Assembly: GCA_963969595.1 (NCBI GenBank)
Contig: OZ018408.1
Span: 33,542,108-33,606,107, forward strand
Direction of reading: 5' to 3'
Origin: Neckera pumila
Lineage: Eukaryota > Streptophyta > Bryopsida > Hypnales > Neckeraceae
Length of the DNA: 64,000 bases
Shown: positions 46,440 through 58,516 of the stretch, one piece after another
How the letters are laid out: each line of letters opens with the position of its first letter
Numbering within the stretch: the first letter of the stretch is position 1
Position numbers and translations under genes: made by a program
The notes under the pieces: model-generated
The model's input: the letters and a program-made list of their open reading frames with translations, nothing else
What the model was told of the DNA's origin: nothing
Database searches by the model: none

Positions 46440-46800
46440 TAGGAGGAGGATGGGTTTAGGGTTTACAGAACAGAAAATAATTACAGTGGTGGCTAAGCAG
46501 GTACGAGTTGACATCTTAAGCTTTTTTAAAACATGTACCTTAATGAAAACGGGTGAGTGGACCTCTTAAGCTTATTTCAATCATGAAACGAGCATTTAGT
46601 TTAGGGTCTACAGTGGGCACCATGAGGACTCATGATGAAGTCAAGACATCAGGACATGGGAGGAAAGGAGTGACTGGTTTCAGAGTGTTCTAAGTGAAAA
46701 TTATGCTGTCAACATTGGGGCGAACCAACATTCACAATATCAAAGGATTTATTAGGGTTCAAGGGTTAGGGCATTCTCTTAAACCCTAAACCCTAAATTG
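46440..46800. promoter_or_regulatory. Telo-box motifs near gene B1
   Basis: GGGTTTAGGGTTTACAG (about 46,449) and AAACCCTAAACCCTAAA (about 46,779-46,795) are short runs of the plant telomere unit TTTAGGG. Such telo-boxes occur in plant promoters, and the first lies about 250 bases upstream of B1. Confidence 0.4.
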
Positions 46801-49400
46801 CTTGAGTCATCAAGCAATTCCACACTTAGGATTCTGGAAACAATGATTCTGACTTACAAGTGTTTCAAACAAATTTTCCTCATTCATGCACTATTTACTC
46901 CCTAAATGAATTTGTTACTTTTAGGCCTAAAACTGCTTCAAAGTAGTGAAACCCAAAACAATGCTAAGATCTTCATCTATATTTATTCATTAACAAATTC
47001 AACTGTAGGATCCTATATTGCACTTGTTAGATTACATCCTACCAAAAATTCAACTAAAAGAAACCTTACCAATTTTAAGATTATGTTGCTTGGATTTCAA
47101 AAAAAAATGTTTTCAACTCTTCTCAAATAGTTAGATTTCATCTTTCAAATTTTTTAGAGAAACATATCTAGGTACTCTCAATAATATTGTATGTTGATGA
47201 AATAAGTAGGAAATAGATATAAAATTTTCAACAAAACAGATTTTGTATTCATCCTTGAAAAAATTCGTAAATAGAAGAAGTTGAGTATGATTTTAAATAC
47301 AACATTGTTAAGAATTTATTTATGGAATTGAAACATTCCAATACCAAATGGTTCCAATGTTGTGATAAATAATCTACATTCCATACTCTAAATTTTTTTA
47401 CAAATATGAAAAAATGAGTTAAATAAAGGAACTTCAGCATGTATTTTAGAATAGAAATTCTATAACTGACCACAAAATAAAACTCCTCATAACTTTCATC
47501 TTGCAAGTTTAAATGGAATGATTCAAAGTTTTCTACGTAAATATAAATCTAAAAATCTAAGTTGAAATTTTTATTCTTAGAAAAATGACTTCTTTTGAGC
47601 TGCCCAAGCTGCCTGCCAAGCTTCTCTTTGACAACATGTTGTATGAAAATTTTCAAGAAAAAGGGCTTTTCCCTCAAATATGCACCCTCACAAAATTTGA
47701 TTAATAAAAAGAATTTGGACAATATCTTCTCCTAAAACCTCATTCAATGGGAAAGCCTTTTTGAATTCCAATTTCATTTTTAATCTTTTGTATTTTGACG
47801 GAAAACCTCTTACAATCTACAAGCACATTTGGCCTATTCATAATTACTTTTTGTCTACATTAGGACCTTTATAGAATCTATATGCACTTCTATACAAATG
47901 TATAATTTGTTTTCAAGAATTTTCAAAACCTCTAGAAAATATAAGAACATCTAGAGGTCAATTTCAGGAATTTAAACTTCTACGTGTATCTTGTAAAGGG
48001 CTTGACAAACTTGTTTACCTCTAGTTATATATTTTTGAACAAGAGCTCTATTTGTTGTGATGTAACAAAGATGTCACAATTGATACAATTTTTTCATTTG
48101 AACATTCTTGAAATAGTTTGTATACATGATGATTCAAACACTGACTAGACTTACAGTAGAAGTTTTCAAATTTCAAGAATCTACAAATCTACAAGAATCT
48201 ATGATGAATACGTACATCCTATAGAACAAGGTAGACATCTAGTTTAACTTCTACTAATACTTTAGTTTCATTATTCCATAATGATTGGTATTCCCCACTC
48301 ATGCTAATATAAAGGGACGTGTGTGGACTTCACACATTAGTGCAAGAGCCTCTTAGATGGGTTACTACAAATCATTTCAAATTTTTTGTTGAAAATTCAT
48401 TGGCATTTTGAGATGGAAGATCACTTTTGGTTTTAAGATATGGTCTAACAAGTTCAACAAATTTGCTCCCCATTTTTAAATTTGAACACAAGTTTATCAA
48501 TTTTTTTCCTCTAAAAAGGAATTCAAGAACACTCCTAGTAGATTAATTTTTTGCTACAACTTTGCTCCCCATTTTTTTTAATTCAACGAAAGTTGCTCTT
48601 TTTCCTTTTAGAAATGGAGTTGACCACAACTTAGATTAATTTTATAGATACATGTGATGTAAATAAGACATCATGAAAGGGGTCAATTGATCTGAAATCC
48701 TATTTTCTAACTACTTCACATAATCTTAAATTCTAAAATAGGTTTAGTTTTGTATTTATGGAACCCTTCACACTGAATTCTTCATAGAGAATAGTGTTGT
48801 TACTAAATGTGGTGTCTTTTAGTGTTAAAGATGTGTTTGCATGTTTCCTAACAATTTGTGCAATCGAATTATAAAATTGCATCACCAATAAATTTTAATC
48901 AATTATTATGTAAAACCACAAATTTTAATTGAACAAATTCACCGCAAATGGAGTTTGGTTTTTTGAAACTAAAATTTTGTATGCATCATTGGACTTGCCC
49001 AATCTATTTCAATGAAGCAACCAATTCTAATTTTGTTCAATTCTATTATCTATTTTGTTGTTCGAAACATCTATTGGAAACTAGGTCAAAATAAATCCAG
49101 CTAAGCCACAACATACTATAAAGTGTTGGGCATTTCCACTTGACTAAAATTCTTACAACACCCGACTGTGATTACTCAAATCAGCTGATTTATGAGAGAT
49201 CTGTGACATGTTTGAACCATTTAGTGATTAGAGGCATCATTAATAGCCTTTCCATATGATGAGGCTTGTTGTCAACACACTGAGTACAGGCATTCAGTAG
49301 CACCATCATGCCTCTGATGGTCGACGGTATGGGGTCTCTACCATTCTTTATTGACAGTCACCGTCATGACATACAACGAGCAATCGGGGACTAAGCTTGT
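46801..49400. other. AT-rich gene-free stretch
   Basis: About 2.6 kb with no supportable gene. Very AT-rich, with phrases like TTTTCAAGAAT and TCAATTTTTTTCC. A TATA-like CTAATATAAAGG occurs near 48,305. Probably old element remains. Confidence 0.35.
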
Positions 49401-49518
49401 ATGGGAGTGTTCTGGGCGCCCTTTGTCAATCGGTTTTGGAGCAATTTCACCGGCTGCTTGCTAGCTCCCACTGCGAGTAGGACATTTTTGTTGATTCAAG
49501 GCTTTTTCATCGTGATCC

Positions 49519-51219
49519 ATGAGTCCCGGAAGAAACACTCGAGCTTGTGCTACGAGGAGAAAAAGGCTGCACGTAGAAGATGGGGGAATGGGCACGGAGG
49601 ATCGTAATTCCATACCACGCAATTCGGTCGAGGATGTGGTCCCTGACGATGATGACAACGCTGGAAACATCGCAGTAGGCGTTACCAGCGACGAATTCCA
49701 AGAGCCTATTCCAATGGAAGGAATTCCGGAATTGCTGAAGCAGCACATGTGCGCTGTTGCATCCGTGCTTCAAGGTCGTCATGGTGTGTACGATGAGCAA
49801 TTCTTTGGCACTATCGTTGGTCTCTGCTCACGTGGCATTCTAGTAGACCAAGTATTGCAGAATACGGGAGTTACTGACATCGAGATCCAGGAGGAGTGGA
49901 AACACCAGCCAGGTGACAAGTACAGGTTTCCAATGGCGCTGTCAATAGACAATGCCCAAGCGGCGCAATTTTTGGAACTCTATCAGCAAGTGTATGGAGG
50001 GCAGCCTTGCAACGACTCCTTTTCTTTGAGGTTCTTACGCGCTTGCTTTGCCACGTTCATACACAAGGTTGAAATAGACTGGGTGAAAGAGGCAGTCAAA
50101 AGGCGCAAGGTGCGAATGGAGCAGAAGAGCCAAAACCGACACAAACTAGGTCCTGTAGCAATGCGCCAACAACTTTCTACTTTGTGCGCAGCAGTAGCTC
50201 TAAACTACCGACCTCCCGAGAGCACAACCGGTAGTCAATTGCCTATGCCTACAACTGTTTCTATCAGGTCTCCGAGGTTCCAGGCGGCACGAAAGTAGCA
50301 AAAGACATTCACATAGAAGGACAAGTTCTTCCGCACTAGCAAAGGCGGAAAGCGAATTGCGTGGATTCCTGAAACTAGCGGAAGAAGCTAGAACCTCCAG
50401 CGACCTGCTCCTGAAGGCAATGCAAGAATCAGGCGAGGCTCTGGTTGCCATAGAAAGAGATGAACGGGCCCTAAACGAGCAGTATACGACTTTGGTTGAC
50501 GAGGCTGAGGCGATGCAACGCCAAGGCGCGCACGAGAGTGCCATGGCGAAGTTGAGGGAGGGACAACAATTGGTGGACAAATTGATTTCAACGAGGGAGA
50601 TGCACGTGAAATCACTTGACTCCATACGGGCCATTCGAGCTTCAGCGTATCCTGAGGCATTGAAGGCACTTGCGCATTCCAAAACGTGTGTTGCCAACGC
50701 CGCAGAGCAGTTTCGGAAGCTCAAAGGTTCTTCCTTTGCAATGCGACCCAGAGCTCCTTTTGTATATCCAACAACTCGTTCTGAACCTCCATTGTCGATT
50801 ACAGGACCCAAATTCTATGCAGGTTGTAAGAAGAAAGGTTTTGTAGCACAGGCTGTGATCATTGCTTCTTGTGGTTGTGGATTTCACCCTATATGCATTG
50901 CCTTGTTGCTGGAAGAGAATAAATATACGTGTCCTTGTTGTGAGACCGCATTCTGTGGAGCTTGGATGGCTCAATTCGGGGTTCCCTTTACATCCCAAAT
51001 GGAGCAGGATGTTGCCAGCATGAAAAAAAGGCTGGAGGCCCAAGCACCCCTAAAGACAGGTGAGCTGATTCCACTTACCTCTCTGGCTAAGCATGCTTCT
51101 TTTTTTCTTAGTTCATGAATACCTAAACATGCATTGTATGTCTTGCAGTCATGGAGCTAGGTCTCGAAGAAGTGAAGGGTGGGGAGCTGAGTCTACCTTC
51201 CATACCACCAATGACGTGA
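49519..51219 (+). CDS. Coiled-coil protein with C-terminal RING-like zinc finger, copy B2
   Basis: ATG at 49519, basic start (SPGRNTRACATRRKR), then the same N-terminal domain as B1 (ELLKQHMCAVASVL...YDEQFFGTIVGLCSRG), SLRFLRACFATF, KLGPVAMRQQL, then a one-base frame break near 50,270-50,290 inside an Arg/Ser-rich stretch. A coiled coil follows (50,340-50,720) and a finger with C...SCGCGFHPICI...CPCC spacing (about 50,825-50,965). A donor CAG|GTGAGC at 51060 and acceptor at 51148 join a short last exon ending TGA at 51217-51219. Apart from the single frame break there is no internal stop, so this is the better preserved of the two paralogues. Function unknown; the RING-like fold could mean ubiquitin-ligase or simple metal-binding activity. 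Confidence 0.6.
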
Positions 51220-51683
51220 GAGCTTCCATACCACCAACTTCCGAATACTTCCAGATGGAGCTTCATCATCAAGACAGAGTGAATTCAATCTTTCAATTGG
51301 ACATGGGGAGGAGATCTCCATCAAGAAGAAACCTAGCAATGGCTGAATGCTGCAGGATTTTAAATGGGGATTGGTCCAAAGTAGTGTTCCTAGTATACTT
51401 TACGTTTAACATACTTCAAACTTGCACTATCACGCTCAATGATATAAACATGTAAAGCTCTCACAAGTGACAGTTGTAAAAATGGATAGTTTTGAACGTT
51501 TTTCATTCTTGAATATGTAATGTTAACATTTAGTGATTTCAACATCACTAAACTCCTACACGTCAAATGCTTCTACATGGTCCGTCTAATTCGAGTATGT
51601 TGTCAACAACCACCTTGCTTCAGTACTCCGATTCTAGAGGATGTTCATGTCATTGTCTTCAACACCATCCTCTGCTCCTACTC

Positions 51684-54600
51684 TTAGCCAAGCTCTCCCT
51701 TTTTGTGCTCTATTCCCCTCCACCTTCTAGCTGCATCCAGCCCATTTGATGTAATATAGGCCATCCTCTTCTTCTGCAACTCGGCAACCATTGTAGGGTC
51801 ATTGTGCACTGTCTTGATGTTCCTCGATTCCAACAAGTCCACCTTCTTTGCAAACCTATGTTGAATGTTTCTGTACCAATGTTGATATTGCTGCACGATG
51901 GCACTTGTTCAATCTTTAGTGCCACCATGCTGAGTGTGATGTTGATTAGCCGCCTTCGCTGCATGATGGGATTTTTCCATCCCTTGGTTGTTCCAAACAG
52001 CTAGGCTCCCATATGTTTGCACATACCATGGACCATGCCGCACAAGGTTATGCTACAAAGACAAAAATGACCCAAATTAGTCACACATCCTTAAGGAAAT
52101 GGCACCCTACATCTGAATCATTTAGAAATGGTTTAGTTACTTTAGCAGTACGCAACTGTATTCCCTAAACCTCGGAAAGCATAACTTCCATTTTAATTCC
52201 AACATCAACCCTGAAAAAAAGTTACCATGCATGTTTAGAACTTATCATATAATGAGTGACGTGGTCTTCCCCAAAGCACTTAACATAAAGGCTCCTCCAA
52301 GTCTCAATCTTGCCCTTGAAAGTGTCAATTTGCTCTTGATCCAAGGACAAACCGACCAAATATGGATATACTGTTTCCAGCGCTTTCCACATTTCTACTC
52401 GTTCAAGATATTGCCTACCTTGATTGAGTGTGTTGTTTTTCTGAGCGCAAGATATCCTTCCAAACTCGATCTTGCCTTGACCAAGTGGATGGTTGGAACA
52501 TCCTACCAGCAGTCACGCCACTAAGGGAGGGTTTGACAGGGACACTATTGGAAGCACCATTGAGCACCGTGTCCTTCATTATGTGCACGTTGCCACCATG
52601 AAGCCCGGCTGCTGACAACGTCCTCTCCATATTTTCTATGGCAACCTGTTGACGGTCCTCATTCTCCATGTTCCAAATGAACATGAAGTGCAAGTGAAGG
52701 ATTTTCTCCATCATCCTTGTCAAGGCATGCAGTGTACAAATATGCACCCTCTCAAGTGGGATGGGCAAAATTGGTTTCTATCGAGATTCTTCTCCAATGG
52801 ATACTGGTTTTGAGAGGACATTACCAGCAAATAGACCTTCATGCTACGTATGCTTTCTTCTCTTGGCCTCTGAAGTAGCACTTGCTGATGTTCCCACCAC
52901 TGGCTTCGTCCGCTCTTGGTTACAATAGATGCAAGAATGAATGGCATTGGCTCCATGTTTCAATCCGTACAAGCATTTGATGGTCTTCATATCCGTAGAC
53001 AAATGCCACTGTACTTTGAAGTTGCCAACACTGTCAACACATAATAGTTGGCCCTCATCTTGTGCCTTGATCAACGCTGGAAACGGTGTCCGTTCAAACA
53101 CCCACTGGAGGACCTCATGTGACTCCTTAGCAACCTCGAAGCAGGCAATAGGCCATATTTCAGTTTCAGATTGAACTGAAAAATACCTATCATCGGTTTT
53201 TAGAATACTTGTGTCCAAGGCACGGTTCATGAGCGTTAAATTGACCCTTTCAAACTTCCTCCCATGCACAATCTCTGCTTCGTCCATCTTCAACACAAAA
53301 ATCAATGGGTGGTCCCCAACTTCTGCACATCCGAGCACCATGATTTTCAATGAATTTAATTCATGCAAATGTCAAGGTATATAAGTGAGTTAGAGCGGTC
53401 ACTTGACTGTTGGAAACATGACTTAGAAATCTACTCTAGAATGAAGTAGTCACCTTCGGTGGTGAAACTGTATAGCTTCACCATAGTCCTCTGCACGACT
53501 TCGATGTCAACAAACAAGCTGTTCTTTAATGTCAAGACGACTCGTGTTATCTCGGATTTCTTCTTCCTTCTTTTGGCATTGGTCACTAGAGCTTGTGCCA
53601 CCATCTCCAATGTACTGTCAATGTGATAATAGTCACCAACAAGATCTTTCAATTTTGAATTGAGTTCAGATCGCAACAACTTGACCTGATGAACGTATTG
53701 CATGTTTTGTCAATACATATACCACAAAACGCATGTGTCGTCTATGCATTGCCTCCCTACCAAACTATTGAGGATTGTTCTTGTTCTATTGTTCAGCATC
53801 GTCTATTGATTAAACTGAAGCAACTTGTTTCCAACACGCTCAGCATAGGTCTCTAGACCGCAACTCCCCAGCATGTGCTCAGTGCAGAATCCCTAAACCT
53901 TAGACCCCATATCTTGTGTATTGATTGTCCTAGATTAACTGAGCATCGTGTACAAATTCGTCTCAGGCATCTAGTGTTTGGAGACACAGTGGAGATTGAA
54001 TTGATGAACTAGGGTGGGTAAGCCAAACCTTGTGCGGATTCGGGAGGAATGTTGGCTTCAAGCGTTTGTCAACAAGCTGCACTCTCCTTTTTATTGTCTT
54101 GTAGATCTCGCTGTATCCTTTCTATGACACTCCTGTCATATCACATGCTGCCAGTATCGCTTCTGTACCCAAATCCTTATCAATTTTGTCAAGGTAGTAG
54201 TTGGCCATTCGAGTTGCAACAAAACTATTATTAGGATTTGACACCAGGGCCACTGTCTTCCCTTGCGACAGTAATCGGCCAATGGCATCGCCTATCCCCT
54301 CTTGTGTATCCCTATCGCCACACAAGCGCTTCTTACCACCTCCACTCTTGTTTCCATCTTGTATAGACTGAACAAGTCGGGGTTGCAATAAGTTTCTAAT
54401 TTTTGCTACACGAGCTCTTGTAGCGCCACCCGTCTTGGATAATTCAGACAGACACTTGCCTGCTCTTAATTGCGCGCCTAGTGGAGTACTCACCATCCTC
54501 TCCATTTTTTTCTTTAACTTCCACAACGCCTTCCTGACTTCTGCAAGTTCCTGCTTCCCACACGCAAGCTCTTCATTGTGTACTTCATGCTGTCGCACCA

Positions 54601-55510
54601 ACTCTTTGGCTGCCTGCAACATCCTGGACTCAAGTTGTTGCTGATGTTGATCAGTAGCTTCCCGATGCTCTTGTTGGAGAATCACAAGGTTGCTCTTGTA
54701 ACGAAGCTCATTCCTCTCCAACTCTTGTTCAAGTGTTGTACATCGAGCCTTCAGAAATTCTGATTTCCTCTAAAATTCGACGATCTCTTCTCTGCTAGCG
54801 GCAAGAAGGTCCTTTTCACGCTTAGCCCACCTACCGTTAACAGCATGAAGATCAGCCACATGCTTTGCAATTGAATTTTGCAATATTACTATTTCACAAA
54901 GACAGTCCGCTTGTGTTTTTTCTAATTCCTGTTCCAAGCCTTTCACTGCATCGCTGGTGCTAACAAGGTGGTTAGTGTATCCTAAGAGTTCAGATTCACC
55001 GTGACAAAGGAACTCTATGTAAGTCTTCAACGTTTGAAATTGTGGTGGCTTCCTAGTGACTGGATCTGGTGGGTAGAGATTGCCATCCAACCACAAATCC
55101 ATGTTGGTGGCACCTGACGCTCTAAACGCTGGAAACTCGGATTTAGGAAGCTGTTGGTCCACTCGAACACCTTTCTTCACAATAGGTGCAAATCTACTAT
55201 GAAGAGCTACAGATGTCGTGTAGGAACTACCCTTCTCCTTATTTGTAACATCCTGAAGTGCCATCTCTGCAAGTAGGTTAAAATTCCGGCACTGGATGTT
55301 GGCAACATGAATGAACCCTAAAATCGCAGTAAATGCAGCAATGTGAATGAGCCTAAACTCCCGCGATAACTGTGACAACGTCAATGAGCCACCTCATTTG
55401 GCGGGAAACAATTCCAACGCACTGTACAATGTGTTCCTTGCGAGCATCTCCACGTTGACCACTCGAATTCCTTTCACATTCCCCCCAGCTTGTCAACTAT
55501 TGTGTACAGT
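51684..55510 (-). pseudogene. Long decayed gene: coiled-coil N-terminus and transposase-like C-terminus
   Basis: Minus-strand frames, read downward: 55.5-55.4 kb (MLARNTLYSALELF, TGA), 55384-54122 (a domain with LDLWLDGNLYPPDP-like content then a long Glu/Lys/Gln coiled coil; TAG at 54770), continuing after a TAG with GYSEIYKTIKRRV...LPNPHKVWL. Then 53703-53431, 53368-52415 with VDSVGNFKVQWHLSTDMKTIKCLYGL, CIYC, and after TAGs at 52844 and 52778 LERVHICTLHALTRMMEKILHL; a donor AAG|GTAGGC ends this near 52,420, and a basic C-terminal piece lies near 51,700-51,900. The D/K-rich STDMK block followed by CxYC and a LHALTR...EK helix resembles the RNase-H-like core of cut-and-paste transposases, but the superfamily is not assigned. 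Confidence 0.5.
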
Positions 55511-55869
55511 GCAAGTACAATAATTTCAGGTGGTGGATTTGAAATCGCAACTCTGAAAACCCTGTCTACACTTGCATCCCAAGTCATTTGGTACTTATAG
55601 GTTATAATAAAATAGTTGCCAAAATACACTATTCAATTAGACACTCAAAACTACGGCTAGTGCTGAGGTACCAACATGGGCCTGTTGGTATATAGAAGGT
55701 ACGCACGGCCGTTGCCAACTCGACAGTACTCTGTGCCAACTCGGCCTATGCCGCCTTGTTCTCATTGGCTCACAGAGTTGATGTCAACTTCTGAGAAGGA
55801 CTAAATGGGTGGAATTAAGGCATTTGCAAATATCAAAAAATTCATTTCCAAGGCAAAAGTACTAGGCAT

Positions 55870-56460
55870 GTAGAGACCCGAAATTTTCTCTAATGCATTA
55901 AGAAAATTTAGGATGGATGGCAATATAGAAGAGGTACTTTACTAACACTTTAGAATCAAGATAAAGTGTCATAGATAAACTAACACTTTACTAATACTTT
56001 ACTAACACTTTACTAACACCAAGAAAAAGAGTGCCAAGGTGGATAGGTTGCTTTATAGTGAGATCCATTGTCCTTCATCATGTTACAAACTAGTTCATAC
56101 AACCAGACGTGGTGACAATTACGGCAGTTGGGATTAGTGGGCCTTCTCTCTCCTTTAAGAACTATAGAGGGGGCTTTGTCCTCCATGCATTATTTTGTAA
56201 TCCAAGACCGAGTACTTCTAGTATCAAGTACATGTGTCCATAGTGATTGTTCATGAGTTAAGAGTGCATGTGTTCATGGTGATCGTTCGGGAGTGACAGT
56301 GGGAATTGCCCGGAGTCCTAGCTGAAGTTTCCATGTGACCTCGGTTCCAGATTAGTCTGAGTTCCCTGATTCAAGTGGGGCATGAACTGGATTCTCAAAT
56401 CTCGATCCTTGACATAATAACACATCCTGATCAATTTGTGCTTCGCTTGGGGTTCTTGAT
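55870..56460. other. Upstream region of the gypsy relic, with a short tandem repeat
   Basis: ACTAACACTTT occurs about five times between 55,940 and 56,020. The stretch may include a degraded 5' LTR (a TGTAGAGACCCG start at about 55,869 is possible), but no second LTR was found to prove it. Confidence 0.35.
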
Positions 56461-56462
56461 GA

Positions 56463-58400
56463 GTGACCGGGATGGGGCCACAACAAGGGTCTCCTCTAAC
56501 CTCCACCAAGGGAGCTGACCAACTGCGCCAAGTGGTGGAACTAGGCAATGAGTCGGGATATGAAGGCAAGGAATCAAAGGTGGCAGAGCCAGAGCGGATT
56601 TCCGAAAAAAAGGGCAACAAAGTTTACCGATGGCTGGCGCAATTGCGGTTGGTGTTTTGCGGCAAGCCAAGGATGTATAGCTTGGACGCAGATAAGGTGG
56701 CATATGCGCTTTCCTACATGATGGGAGTAGCGCAAAACTGGGCAATGCCTCTCCTTCAAGCACTTGACAAGGGCCGCAAGCATAAGCTATTGGAAAATTA
56801 TGAGGCTTCCGTGAAACGGTTATTGGAGTCTATGGCGACCTTGATAGATGAGGTAACGCTAAAGATTGCCTTTGAAGGCTCAGGCAAACGGGTTCAGTGG
56901 CATCATACATTTCCTCGTTTAATAAATATGCAGCATAAGTTGATTGGAACGAGTCTAGTCTGATGGCCTGGTTTTTTGGTGGATTAATGGACAAAGTGCT
57001 GGACTCCGTGGCAACCACCGAGACTCGGCTGTGCCGACTTCATGACTGGATGTTGATGTCCTTGCGGATAGACGAATGCTTGTGGAGCCAACGTTAGAGT
57101 CGTCGTTTGCAATCGATTTTCTCCAATGTTCGAATGCCAAATAATTTCCATCATGACATGGCGGGGAAGTTTCACTCCAGTCCAGGAGCCTCTAGGCCTA
57201 TGCACATGGAGCTTGGGGCGGTATGCCCATCTTCGGCGTTGGCGAAATCGGATGCAAAGCGATTGGAGTACCAGTGCTAGGGTTGATGCTGGAGTTGCGG
57301 TGAGTGTGGCCATGTGCGGGCCAAGTGTCCCACGAGCCCCTCCTGGCCAATGTTCATTGCGTCTGCAATAGAGGGAGAGGTTGGATCCTCGGGAAAAGAG
57401 GGATCCCGAGATTGAGCAGTAGGGTTCAGTACCCGGGCGCCAGTATGATCCAAAGTGCCGTAATGTCAGTACCGAGGGGCAGCATGGTCCATGCAGGTGG
57501 GGTTCGGAACTTTGAGGCGAGTGAAGTTTCTCCGACCAAGTTTCTCAAATGGTTGAAAAGTCAAAAGGAGGGAGCGGGACTACTTTCCTTGCTCACCACC
57601 ATTGACCCCGGGGCGCATCTAACGGTGGATGCTAGCATTAACTCCCTCCTAGATCACACCTTGGTGGATTTAGGGACGACTAGAGTATTCATGCACCCAA
57701 GGTTTGCCGCACAGTGCAATACTCATCTACAACCCAAGTTGGTGCCGCGAGAGGTGAGAGTAATTGACAGGAGAGTGATCAATTCGGGTCTAATTACACA
57801 TGAAGCTATTTGTGGAGCTTGTAATTGGCAATCATCATAAGATACTGGTGGCGGACATCACCAACATTGGGAGATACCCGTGTATCTTGGGCATCCCGTG
57901 GTTGATCCGCCTCACTAGTCACAGTGAAGTGTCATTTTTCATTCTCCTTACTGCGAGGGCTGTTGCAGGGGCGATTAAGCCACTCGCCCAACAAAGGAGG
58001 ATCTGGAAACTCTCGACGAGGAGGCGTGGACCCACTCGACTGGGCAGGTGGTCAAATCGGCCAGCCACGCCGCGGCAGAAGGGTCGGGAAGGGGTGGCAC
58101 ATCTGGCCCCCTGCGGATCTCGCAGCCCAGTCCCTGCTTGGGGTCTGGGCGAGGCCCTAGCACATCGCAAAGCGCCAAAAGTGCAAGGAACGGGAGGTCC
58201 GACTTTGGAGAGGCAGAGGCCAACAATCCGCTTCCACAAAGACGGCAAGCGACAGAGGCCGGTTGACCAAGAAAAATTCCAAGGATTACGTTGGTTTCGG
58301 TGCACCCAAGCATGCTTTTGTGTCGGTTGTGGGATTTAGACTCTTCGCTAAAGAAGATGAGGTCTATGCTTTGAAAATTTTGGAATGCATAGACAATGGG
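56463..58400 (+). pseudogene. Old truncated Ty3/gypsy relic (gag, protease, start of RT linker)
   Basis: Gag shares VYRWLAQLRLVFCGK and AQNWAMPLLQAL with the intact chromovirus. After frame breaks comes a zinc knuckle CWSCGECGHVRAKC (about 57,281). Gag ends TGA at 57413-57415 with the slippery heptamer 15 bases before. The protease-region frame is -1 (57,304-57,840), and its active site reads LVDLGTT instead of DSGAT, so it is dead. A GC-rich linker follows (57.98-58.25 kb) and the relic stops before the RT core. Much more diverged than the 25.8-kb element, so an older insertion of a related lineage. Confidence 0.85.
57391..57437 (+). promoter_or_regulatory. Conserved -1 frameshift site in the gypsy relic
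   Basis: GGGAAAA at 57391-57397 is in gag phase (GGA AAA). CCCGAG at 57405-57410 and CCCGGG at 57432-57437 stand at the same distances as the two CCCGGG arms of the other copy. One arm base has changed (G to A). Confidence 0.65.
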
Positions 58401-58446
58401 GGGCACTGCATGACCTAGGAATACCTCGATTCCAATGGTATATCAC

Positions 58447-58512
58447 AATTTGAACTAGAAATGGCAGTTTTGGAGTGTTTTTGGTGAAAACATAGTCTCT
58501 GACCTTTAGGGG
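58447..58512. mobile_element. Right-end fragment of a TTAA-type element (E4)
   Basis: The sequence matches the last 66 bases of E1 and E2 (ACTAGAAATGGCAGTTTTGG...GACCTTTAGGGG) and is followed by TTAA at 58513-58516. Its left part is missing; the gypsy relic abuts it. Confidence 0.6.
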
Positions 58513-58516
58513 TTAA

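Noticed and set aside
46744..46800. Interstitial telomere array
   Set aside because: Only two or three TTTAGGG units; this is a telo-box scale motif, not a telomere remnant.
57919..58406. Overlapping ORFs on both strands in the GC-rich part of the gypsy relic
   Set aside because: GC-rich low-complexity sequence lacks AT-rich stops, so long frames appear by chance in several phases.
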